Shown here piece after piece: positions 1-7,367 of a stretch of DNA of 64,000 nucleotides. The translations under genes were made by a program, and so were the position numbers. Below the pieces are notes generated by a model. The model saw only the letters and a list, made by a program, of their open reading frames with translations, was not told the DNA's origin and searched no databases. The first letter of the stretch is position 1; each line of letters begins with the position of its first letter. Source of the stretch: Rippkaea orientalis PCC 8801 (lineage in GTDB: Bacteria; Cyanobacteriota; Cyanobacteriia; Cyanobacteriales; Microcystaceae); contig NC_011726.1 in assembly GCF_000021805.1 (NCBI RefSeq), positions 4,558,097-4,622,096 of the forward strand, read 5' to 3'.

Positions 1-770
1 TGAATAGAGGGAGAATAGGTAATAATATCTTCACTATTAAAACAACTTTCATCAATAAAAATAGGAAGCGGCGATCGCTGATACAATTGGGGTAAATTGC
101 TCTCTTCTCCAACGGCAAAAGGTTGTTCAATATATTTAACATTTTGCGTTGCTAACCACTCACTCATTAGAATCGCCTCTTTTAAATTCCATCCCCCATT
201 CGCATCAACGGTTAAAGGGAGATTAGGACATTCTTGACGAATAGCTAATAACATGGCTTTATCTGCTTCTATCCCATCGGGAGAACCTAACTTAATTTTT
301 AAGACCTTAGCGTCCATAAAATTGAGCCAATTTCTGACTCTTTCGACGGCTTTTTCAGGGGAACTAATACCAATGGTAACGGAAGTCGGAGGAATGCGAT
401 TGCGGTTTAATCCCCAAATTTTCCATAGCGGTAAATTGACTTTTTTTCCTAACCAATCATACAGCGCAGTATCAATGGCAGCGCGTAGAGATGAGCTAAC
501 ATTATTTTGTTTTAAAATTCCTTCAATTTCTTGATTTTCGAGCGGATGAAAAGGTTCTATAATTGGGATGAGTTTCTCTAATTCTTGTTGTAATTGTTCG
601 CTGTTTTTTTCTTTGCCATTAACGACAGAAAAAGGAGTGGCTTCTCCCAATCCTTCAACCCCTTCGGATTCAATTTTTAACCCAATGTTGGTATTTTCTG
701 TATAGGTTCCTCGACTAATTGTTAAAGCAAAGCGTTTATGAACAGTAAAAAGGTCAAAAGTTACGCGCAT
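1..770 (-). CDS. Dipeptide epimerase (L-Ala-D/L-Glu epimerase-like), 3' end outside the window
   Basis: Enolase-superfamily enzyme of the muconate-cycloisomerase subgroup, expected to epimerise dipeptides such as L-Ala-D-Glu during murein peptide recycling in the cytoplasm. Translation from the ATG at 770 starts MRVTFDLFTVHKRF and runs open to the left edge (256 codons), so the C-terminus is missing. The capping domain fills about residues 1-120. The barrel follows, with the KIKLG catalytic-lysine motif, VDANGGW with the first metal-binding Asp, and FIDES near the edge. VDANGGW and KIKLG favour dipeptide epimerase over MenC, but substrate specificity cannot be settled from this fragment. Confidence 0.8.
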   Translation of the reverse strand, partial: MRVTFDLFTVHKRFALTISRGTYTENTNIGLKIESEGVEGLGEATPFSVVNGKEKNSEQLQQELEKLIPIIEPFHPLENQEIEGILKQNNVSSSLRAAIDTALYDWLGKKVNLPLWKIWGLNRNRIPPTSVTIGISSPEKAVERVRNWLNFMDAKVLKIKLGSPDGIEADKAMLLAIRQECPNLPLTVDANGGWNLKEAILMSEWLATQNVKYIEQPFAVGEESNLPQLYQRSPLPIFIDESCFNSEDIITYSPSI

Positions 771-821
771 AGTTTATCATTGAAATAATTCAGGTTTTCT
801 ATTTACCTTGCTCTAATCAAT

Positions 822-1008
822 CTACAAGAGTGATTCAATCATTGTTATAAGTTGTGGAATATCTCTATGAATAACATCCCAAAATGTATTAAAATCAGTT
901 CGGTGTAGGGGCTTGGTGTCCACGTCCGTAAACCATCTTAGATGTTAAGTGTATCATCACAGTGAAAAATGCTATAATATCAAGTAATGATGCTTTATCT
1001 CTGAGCAT
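822..1008 (-). pseudogene. Remnant of a HepT-type HEPN toxin (DUF86), internally deleted and frameshifted
   Basis: A reading frame opens at the ATG at 1008, overlapping the end of the upstream nucleotidyltransferase by 14 bases as is usual for mntA-hepT pairs. It reads MLRDKASLLDII, a typical HepT N-terminus, and stops at 895. In the next frame the sequence continues as DFNTFWDVIHRDIPQL and ends at 822, which matches the C-terminal helix of HepT. Together the pieces make about 61 residues against roughly 110 for the family, so the middle, including the catalytic RxxxxH segment, is gone. The toxin should be inactive. The homology calls come from remembered family patterns. Confidence 0.72.
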
Positions 1009-1333
1009 AAATTACTTGCGATGTCTTCAGAATTTGATCACGGCGAATAGGGTTTTCACTATTTTCAACTGACTGTTTTATAGCAATATCTACTGTCCGT
1101 CCTATCCTGTTTTCTAAATCATGTTTAATTTGAGCAAGGGTTAATAATCCTTGGGGAGTGTTAGGTCTAAAACGAATCAGGATATCAATGTCGCTATCAA
1201 CATGAAATTGATCCCCGAACACTGAGCCCAATAAAGACAATTCTATAATACCCCATTGCTGGCAAAATTCAGCAATCTGCTTTTCCGATAAGCCTAAGCG
1301 TTGTTCAATTTTTTTGTCTAATTTAGTTAACAT
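995..1333 (-). CDS. MntA-like minimal nucleotidyltransferase (antitoxin of a MntA-HepT module)
   Basis: A 112-residue polymerase-beta-type nucleotidyltransferase. The nucleotide-binding GS motif (LLGSVFGDQF, about residues 34-43) and the metal-binding S-D-I-D acidic pair (about residues 47-51) are present, followed by LIRF and a late Asp (VDIAI). In characterised pairs MntA transfers AMP to a tyrosine of the HEPN RNase HepT and neutralises it. Here the downstream partner is only a remnant, so this is an antitoxin gene without its toxin, or one acting on a HepT elsewhere. The ATG at 1333 gives a normal family length. Confidence 0.82.
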   Translation of the reverse strand: MLTKLDKKIEQRLGLSEKQIAEFCQQWGIIELSLLGSVFGDQFHVDSDIDILIRFRPNTPQGLLTLAQIKHDLENRIGRTVDIAIKQSVENSENPIRRDQILKTSQVIYAQR

Positions 1334-1423
1334 AGTTCCGGCTTCCTTAGTAAGGCTTTAATCAGACTAGGGAAGAAGGACAACCTTCAACCCTGAAAAC
1401 TCTCTAAACAACGGTAGATTTAG

Positions 1424-1846
1424 CTAATTACGAGTTAGCCATTTTTGACCATTAAGGCGTTGCAAAGTATACAATACCATCAAATCCAGCGTCACTTTCT
1501 TCTCATCAATCATAAAGGACTCCAAAGTACTCGGAGGACGACCATTCACCGCCCAAGAAAATGCTTTTTGTCCCCCAATACTTTCATCGAGAAAATACAG
1601 ATTAAACTGACGTTTACCTTGATTAAAAGTCCCAACTACTTGCCAAAATTGTTCAGTGCTATCAGCCCCAGGAATTGACATTTTATCCTTAGTAAACGAT
1701 AATTGAACATCAGAAATTCCCTGTTTAGTTAATCCTTCCTTTAAAGCGGGAGTAAAATCTTGCTCGATAAATTCGGTGAAGGGTTTATCTTCTAAAGCAG
1801 GGGGTTTTTCCTTTTTAGGGGGTTGGGGAGTGGTTTCTTCTGTCAT
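1424..1846 (-). CDS. DUF2996 family protein
   Basis: A conserved protein of 140 residues found in cyanobacteria and plastid-bearing lineages; I know no biochemical role for it. The N-terminus (about 20 residues) is rich in Pro, Lys and Glu and probably disordered. The rest is a compact soluble domain with EQDFTPALKEGL, a beta-rich middle (FWQVVGTFNQGKRQF) and a C-terminal helix (DLMVLYTLQRLNGQKWL). There is no signal peptide or membrane segment, so it should be cytoplasmic. It is flanked by unrelated same-strand genes with gaps of about 90 and 115 bases, suggesting its own transcript. Confidence 0.75.
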   Translation of the reverse strand: MTEETTPQPPKKEKPPALEDKPFTEFIEQDFTPALKEGLTKQGISDVQLSFTKDKMSIPGADSTEQFWQVVGTFNQGKRQFNLYFLDESIGGQKAFSWAVNGRPPSTLESFMIDEKKVTLDLMVLYTLQRLNGQKWLTRN

Positions 1847-1960
1847 AGAGTTTGTCTACTCATAACTTGGATTATTTTAATTTTAGTATAATAAACCTAA
1901 AAAACGAATAAGGGGAAGACTTTCTATCGCCTTCCCCCTAAAAATCAGCAACTTGTTGGT

Positions 1961-2110
1961 TTAGCTGTTGTAGTACCGTTTTTCAGCTTCGAGTAGTTCA
2001 ATGAGATGGGTTTCTCCTCGACTTCTCGCTACTTCTAAACGTTGGTTCAACGTCCGCAGCATATTAGCGCGATGAACTTGGTTAATATCTGGAACTTGGT
2101 TAATGTTCAT
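1961..2110 (-). CDS. pirA: PirA-like small PII-interacting regulator
   Basis: A 49-codon gene starting MNINQVPDINQVHRANML and ending LLEAEKRYYNS. Size and pattern (HRANMLRTLNQRLEVAR, a short basic helix, then an ELLEAEKRYY tail) match the small cyanobacterial family around PirA, a peptide that binds PII and thereby affects PII activation of N-acetylglutamate kinase in arginine synthesis. It lies 31 bases after the IF7-like gene on the same strand, with GAGGAAAG about 10 bases before the ATG, so the two form one short operon under the glutamine riboswitch. The family call is from memory of the pattern and should be checked by a profile search. Confidence 0.6.
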   Translation of the reverse strand: MNINQVPDINQVHRANMLRTLNQRLEVARSRGETHLIELLEAEKRYYNS

Positions 2111-2141
2111 AATCAATGTTCTTTCCTCATTTCAAGCAAAA

Positions 2142-2297
2142 TTAAAGTTCGGTTCCAACTTCGGATGCGAGTCGGTAAAGCATCGAAAGTTGACGGTTTT
2201 GTTGCTTTTGACGGTTTTGACTGGCTAGAAGCCGAGCTTGAGCCGCGATGGAATGAACATCGTTACGAGATGGATTAGTATGGGAATGAGATTTCAT
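2142..2297 (-). CDS. gifA: Glutamine synthetase inactivating factor, IF7-like (short)
   Basis: A 51-codon gene with a strong ribosome site (GAAGGAGG, 5 bases before the ATG at 2297). The C-terminal half, NRQKQQNRQLSMLYRLASEVG, resembles the part of cyanobacterial IF7/IF17 that carries the basic residues contacting glutamine synthetase (NRQxSMLxRxAxExG, from memory). IF proteins bind and switch off glutamine synthetase when glutamine is plentiful. The gene sits directly behind a glutamine riboswitch, as gifB does in Synechocystis, which supports the call independently. It is shorter than the roughly 65-residue IF7 and stops soon after the SEVG segment, so it may be a minimal version. Confidence 0.65.
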   Translation of the reverse strand: MKSHSHTNPSRNDVHSIAAQARLLASQNRQKQQNRQLSMLYRLASEVGTEL

Positions 2298-2333
2298 GTC
2301 GCCTCCTTCAAAATTCGTTGGGGTATCGAATGA

Positions 2334-2400
2334 GGCGCGTTCCTTCAGAAGCTCTCAATGACTTCCTACTTCCGTCCGACCGATAGGCGGATGAACGATT
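2334..2400 (-). promoter_or_regulatory. Glutamine riboswitch (type I, glnA RNA)
   Basis: Read on the minus strand the segment begins CGTTCATCCG, continues to GGACGGAAGTAGG and closes with CTGAAGGAACGCG. These are the conserved elements of the glnA/glutamine-I aptamer: P1 pairs CGTTC (2397-2393) with GAACG (2342-2338), GGAAGTAGG is the E-loop strand, and a third stem lies between about 2370 and 2347. The aptamer ends about 36 bases before the start codon of the IF7-like gene. In cyanobacteria this riboswitch is known to turn on a glutamine synthetase inactivating factor when glutamine rises, so activation by glutamine is expected here. Confidence 0.87.
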
Positions 2401-2493
2401 TATCCTTTACTCTTTTACTATATCAGCTTTTTTTGACAATTGGGGAGGAGGGGATCTACCCAACTTTTTTTTAGGGGTAGTCTGACGGGGAAA

Positions 2494-5400
2494 CTATGCT
2501 TGTTGCCATTGGCTGACTTCTGCAAAAAGTTGAGTAATTTCCTCTGGGGGTAGGGGTTTACTATAAAGGTAGCCCTGAGCTTCATGGCATCCTTTCTCTC
2601 TCAAAAAAGTTGCTTGAATTTCCTGTTCTACCCCTTCAGCAATAATTCGCAAATTGAGGGCTTTACCCAAAGCGATCACTGCCTCTGATATGGCCATGTC
2701 ATTGGTATCATGGGGAATATCTCGAACAAAAGACTTATCAATTTTCAGTTTATTGATTGGCAATCGTTTCAAATAACTCAAAGATGAATAACCCGTACCA
2801 AAATCATCGATCGCTAGATAAATACCCATATCCTGCAAGACTTCGAGTTGTTTAATTCTGTCTTCCGTCTGGTGCATCACTAATCCCTCTGTTAACTCTA
2901 GCTCTAAATGGGGAGAGGGTAAACCACTGCTGTCTAAAGCATCTTGAACCAGATGAACAAAATTATTTTGTTGAATTTGAGGGGCAGCCACATTAACGGC
3001 AATGTGTCCAAAATCAATCCCTTGATCTAACCATGTTTTAGCCTGACAACAAGCCCGATATAAGACCCAAGTCCCAATCTCTTGAATCAGTCCACTTTGT
3101 TCAGCAATGGGAATAAACTGGGCTGGAGAAACGATGCCTAACTCCGGATGATGCCAGCGTAATAATACTTCCATCCCGACCCAACGATGGGAAGACAGAT
3201 CGATTTGCGGTTGGTAAACTAAGTAGAACTCGTTTCGCTTCAACGCACCCCGTAGAGCATTTTCAAACAACACATACTCAAAAGCTGCTGAGGTCATTTC
3301 CTCTGCATAGAAACAGTAGGTATTGCGCCCTTCTTCCTTGGCGCGATACATGGCTGAATCGGCATTGCGTAAAAGAATCGCTGTATCCATCCCATCATCG
3401 GGAAATAGGCTCAGTCCCATGCTAGAGGTCATGTGAATGATTTGGCCTTCTAACGGGAAGGGTTCCTCAAAAACCGTCATGAGTTTCGCTACCACCATAC
3501 TCGCGTGCTGAATATCCTCAATGTCTTCTAAGACAGCCACAAACTCATCCCCACTAATCCGAGCTACCGTATCACTGCTGCGTAAGACTTGGCGAAGACG
3601 TTGGGCTAACTGTTGCAACAAGGCATCGCCCGCAGCGTGACCCATGCTATCGTTAATGTGCTTAAACCGATCCAAATCGATAAAAACGACCGCTAACTTA
3701 GTCCGCTTACGGGTTGCTTGTTGAATACTCTGATCTAATCGGGCTTTCAAGAGCAAACGATTGGGTAAATCCGTCAGGTGATCATGGTGAGCCATGTAGT
3801 TGAGCCGTTCTTGAGAGGTTTTACGTTCGGTAACGTCCATGACCAGCCCGCGCAAACGAATGGGATGGCCTTGGGAGTCATATTCAGCATTGCCGATCGC
3901 TTGAACCCAATGGATCGAGCCATCTGGATGTACGACGCGAAACTCAAGATTGTGTTCTTTGCCCTCCTCAATACAAGCCTGAACATTTTGCTGCCAAAGG
4001 TCAAAATCTTGCGGATGAATCCCCGCTTTAACTTGGTCAAACTCGCCGCGAAATGTCCCTGGTTTCATGCCCCAGATGATTTCTACTTGTTCTGACCAAA
4101 ATACCTTCTCGGAGGCGAGATCAAACTCCCATGACCCGGTATTGGTCAAATTCAAAGCTTGTCGATAATGGGTTTCTTTGCCTCTTAAGATTTCTTCAAC
4201 CTGATGCAACTCAGCAATTGTCTGGGAGAGTTTGGCCGTGCGTTCGGCTACGCGAAGTTCTAGCTGTTCACTGTATTGTTTCAGGGCAATTTCAACTTTG
4301 TGGCGTTCGGCTTCGCTGCGTTTGCGATCGCTAATATCGTGTAAGAAAATCCCTAACCCCTCTTCAAAGGAATAAGCGTAGATTTCTAGCCATAACTCTT
4401 CGGTCAAAGAACTAGCACAATGATACTCACATTGCTGAGAAACCTGCTCAGTCATGGCATAGCGGAGGCGATGCTCAAGATCCGTGTTAACCCAACTCGG
4501 CCAGACTTCCCATAACGTTTTTCCGAGCCCTAGGGGATGGGATTTGGCAGGAAAGAGCTTGGTTGTAGCCGTATTGTGATAAGTTATGACCCACTCTGGG
4601 TCTAGTAAGATAAATCCATCGCTGATCGTAGCGAGGATACGATTGAGCTTTTCTGTGGTAGCCGCTACGGCTTGTTGTGCTTTTTCCGTTGCCAGACGCA
4701 GCGTCTGTTCTCGTGCGGCGGCTTCTTGGCGAATTTGAGCCATTTTTAAACACGCTTCCACCCTCGCTAACAGTTCACGGGAGGAAAAGGGTTTAATCAG
4801 ATAATCATCAGCTTTTGCTTGTAGTCCTTCAATGCGAGATTCTTCCCCCGCACGGGCTGACAGGAGAATAATCGGTAGATCTTGGGTGCTTAAGGAAGAT
4901 CGGAGTTGTTGCAGCAAAGCCAACCCGTTGAGACGGGGCATCATGATATCGGTTAACAAAAGGTCAGGACGCTGCTGTTGGATCGATTCTAGGGCAGCGA
5001 CTCCATCGGCTACGGTTTCAACGAGATAGTGATCTTGTAATAGTCGTTTAACATAGTCTCGCATATCCGCATTGTCATCAGCGAGGAGAATCCGCGCACC
5101 GCGAAGCGGATCTCTTGGAGATTCCTTGACGGTTTGACCACGAGAAACCTCTGTTAAGGACTGGTGCGTAAAGGATTCTACGGTCTTAATATCCCCTGAA
5201 AGCCAGCGAGAGGCTTCTTCAACAAAGGTACTGATTTGCTGGCTCATGGATCTGGGCGTATCATGCGTCGCTTTGGGAGCACCTTTGAGATTTTCGTGGG
5301 GCAAATGGTTACAACCCCTAGGAAGACAAACCGTAAAACAACTGCCTTGACCAAGGCTGCTGTTGACCTTGATCTGGCCGCCATGAAGTTTAACGAGTTC

Positions 5401-7038
5401 TTGAACCAGCGATAACCCAATGCCTGAGCCTTCAAAACTACGACCCTGTGCGCCTTTAACCCGATGGAAGCGTTCAAACAGATGGGGCAGATCGGCCTCT
5501 GGAATACCAATACCTGTGTCAATGACAGATAGCTCAATATGGTCATCAAATCCCTGAACGTTTACGGTGATACTACCCGTTAAGGTATATTTAAAGGCGT
5601 TGGAGAGAAGATTAAGGACGATCTTTTCCCACATTTCTTGATCGACATAAACCGACTCACCTAGAGGTGGGCAGTTGACGATGAGTGTCAGTCCGGCTCG
5701 TTCCATCAACGATCGAAAGCTACTGGCGAGTTCCTTGGTGAGTGTGGCGATGTCTGTTAGCTGATAACACGCTTGAGTCCGTCCGGCTTCAATGCGAGAA
5801 AAGTCCAGTAATGTGTTGACGAGTTTCAGTAATCTTAGGCTGTTGCGTTGGGCAATTTCTAGGCGATCGCGTTGGGTAGGGGATAGGGGGTCAGCCCCAT
5901 CGGCCAGCAAATCTTCTAGGGGGGCTAACATTAGGGTTAGGGGGGTGCGGAACTCATGGGAGACGTTGCTAAAAAAGACAGTTTTGGCGCGATCGATTTC
6001 GGCTAAAGCTTCGGCGCGTTGTTTGGCAGCTTCGTAAGCACCGACATCGGCAATAATGGTGGCAACCTGGCCGGCAACTAATTCTAAAAACCCTTGATAA
6101 TCGTCATCTAAGGACAAACGAGGGCTAATCCCGGTAATGAGTAATCCTGTGGGACGGGTTTGTCCGGGGGAAGCCACGGGTAATATTAGGGCTGTGTGAG
6201 GGGGGTCTGGCCAGAGTCCTACCTTGAGTTGGCCAACTCGCTCAATGACATCCGTTATACGCTGAGTTTGGGGGGTATGGGCGACTTCCGCTAGAGGCCA
6301 AGGTCGCTCCCCAGTGTCAAAAAGTTCAACCTTTTTAGGACTGGCGGTGGTTCCTGGTTCTAGTCCTGTGGTTGCCACAAGATGGGCTTCGGTTCCGGCC
6401 TGATTCAAGAGATACAAGAGAGCAAAGGGAACATCGGCGGCATTGTTGCCTAGGGTGGCCATGGCTAATTGACAAGCTTTTTCGGTGGTTTCGGCTTCTC
6501 CTGTACAGGCTGCTAAGTCTCGTAAGGTATGTAAACGGCGATCGCCTAAAACCTGTTTGGTGGTTTCTGTGCAAGCACAAAACATCCCCCCGATATTTCC
6601 GGTTTCGTCCCGTACTGGGCTATAGGAGAAGGTGAAAAAGGTTTCTTCTAAATAGCCTTTGCGGTTGGGAAATAGGGGTAAATTGTCTGACCAAGTGGCT
6701 TGGCCGGTACTAACGGCCTGATCCACCATCGGGCCAATGGAATCCCAAATTTCTGACCAAATTTCAGGCCCAGATTGTCCCAAGGCCCAAGGGTGCTTGT
6801 CTCCTAGAATGAGACGATAACTGTCATTGTAGAGGTTGATCAGTTTTGTCCCCCAAAAGGTAAACATGGGATAACGGGAATTGAGCAGAATGCTAACGGT
6901 GGTACGCAGACTTTGTGGCCATGTTTCTACGGGACCGAGGGGGGTGTTGTTCCAGTCGTGAGCTCTCATGAGCAGAGACATTTCTCCCTCTCCAGCAAAC
7001 AAATTGTCTAATATTTTTGATTGAATGGGTTTTGTCAC
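2494..7038 (-). CDS. Hybrid sensor histidine kinase with response receiver, GGDEF and EAL domains
   Basis: A 1514-residue cytoplasmic signalling protein. Order: PAS-like (about 50-160), GAF (about 170-335), HisKA with phospho-accepting His361 (NVSHEFRTPL), HATPase with NLLSNAFKY, DTGIGIP and GSGIGLSLV (to about 575), receiver with Asp697 (LLLTDIMMPR), PAS (about 800-905), coiled coil, PAS (about 960-1075), GGDEF written RISGDEF (about 1160), and EAL written EVLLRW (about 1290) with DDFGTGYSSL. SGDEF is usually a functional variant, and E-x-L-x-R is kept in the EAL motif, so synthesis and breakdown of cyclic di-GMP are both possible. There is no membrane segment. It is probably monocistronic, with 329 bases before the next gene upstream. 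Confidence 0.93.
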   Translation of the reverse strand: MTKPIQSKILDNLFAGEGEMSLLMRAHDWNNTPLGPVETWPQSLRTTVSILLNSRYPMFTFWGTKLINLYNDSYRLILGDKHPWALGQSGPEIWSEIWDSIGPMVDQAVSTGQATWSDNLPLFPNRKGYLEETFFTFSYSPVRDETGNIGGMFCACTETTKQVLGDRRLHTLRDLAACTGEAETTEKACQLAMATLGNNAADVPFALLYLLNQAGTEAHLVATTGLEPGTTASPKKVELFDTGERPWPLAEVAHTPQTQRITDVIERVGQLKVGLWPDPPHTALILPVASPGQTRPTGLLITGISPRLSLDDDYQGFLELVAGQVATIIADVGAYEAAKQRAEALAEIDRAKTVFFSNVSHEFRTPLTLMLAPLEDLLADGADPLSPTQRDRLEIAQRNSLRLLKLVNTLLDFSRIEAGRTQACYQLTDIATLTKELASSFRSLMERAGLTLIVNCPPLGESVYVDQEMWEKIVLNLLSNAFKYTLTGSITVNVQGFDDHIELSVIDTGIGIPEADLPHLFERFHRVKGAQGRSFEGSGIGLSLVQELVKLHGGQIKVNSSLGQGSCFTVCLPRGCNHLPHENLKGAPKATHDTPRSMSQQISTFVEEASRWLSGDIKTVESFTHQSLTEVSRGQTVKESPRDPLRGARILLADDNADMRDYVKRLLQDHYLVETVADGVAALESIQQQRPDLLLTDIMMPRLNGLALLQQLRSSLSTQDLPIILLSARAGEESRIEGLQAKADDYLIKPFSSRELLARVEACLKMAQIRQEAAAREQTLRLATEKAQQAVAATTEKLNRILATISDGFILLDPEWVITYHNTATTKLFPAKSHPLGLGKTLWEVWPSWVNTDLEHRLRYAMTEQVSQQCEYHCASSLTEELWLEIYAYSFEEGLGIFLHDISDRKRSEAERHKVEIALKQYSEQLELRVAERTAKLSQTIAELHQVEEILRGKETHYRQALNLTNTGSWEFDLASEKVFWSEQVEIIWGMKPGTFRGEFDQVKAGIHPQDFDLWQQNVQACIEEGKEHNLEFRVVHPDGSIHWVQAIGNAEYDSQGHPIRLRGLVMDVTERKTSQERLNYMAHHDHLTDLPNRLLLKARLDQSIQQATRKRTKLAVVFIDLDRFKHINDSMGHAAGDALLQQLAQRLRQVLRSSDTVARISGDEFVAVLEDIEDIQHASMVVAKLMTVFEEPFPLEGQIIHMTSSMGLSLFPDDGMDTAILLRNADSAMYRAKEEGRNTYCFYAEEMTSAAFEYVLFENALRGALKRNEFYLVYQPQIDLSSHRWVGMEVLLRWHHPELGIVSPAQFIPIAEQSGLIQEIGTWVLYRACCQAKTWLDQGIDFGHIAVNVAAPQIQQNNFVHLVQDALDSSGLPSPHLELELTEGLVMHQTEDRIKQLEVLQDMGIYLAIDDFGTGYSSLSYLKRLPINKLKIDKSFVRDIPHDTNDMAISEAVIALGKALNLRIIAEGVEQEIQATFLREKGCHEAQGYLYSKPLPPEEITQLFAEVSQWQQA

Positions 7039-7367
7039 AACGGTTTCTCCTCATTCCCAAAAAGATCTTCGCTCTTAGGTTTTTTATTAAAGTGATATGG
7101 TGTTTTTAAATTAGACATGACAAAGATAACTCAACTACTAATAAACGCTTAATTGTCCATTGTTTATTTTCCCTTCGCGAAAACTAAGAGCTTTGAGTGC
7201 ACAAGTTATCGGTCAACGCTATAGCTATTTTAGCTTGGGCTCTCAAACTCTCCAGCAATTGTAACAATGAGCAAGAATAGTGTTTAGGATTGGCGTTGAG
7301 ATAATTTCTACAGAATACTACAAATAAAGCTTGGGAATTTCTGTCAGGGTTTAATTTTATTAAATCC
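7039..7367. other. Intergenic spacer without a recognised gene
   Basis: This 329-base AT-rich gap separates the start of the 1514-residue signalling gene from the end of the upstream REC-PAS-GGDEF-EAL gene. It must contain the promoter of the former. I see no reading frame, hairpin terminator or known binding motif in it. Confidence 0.4.

Noticed and set aside
2494-7038. SGDEF and EVL variants as signs of inactive GGDEF/EAL domains.
   Set aside because: SGDEF is a common functional variant, and the E-x-L-x-R ligand pattern and DDFGTGYSSL are kept, so inactivity is not supported.
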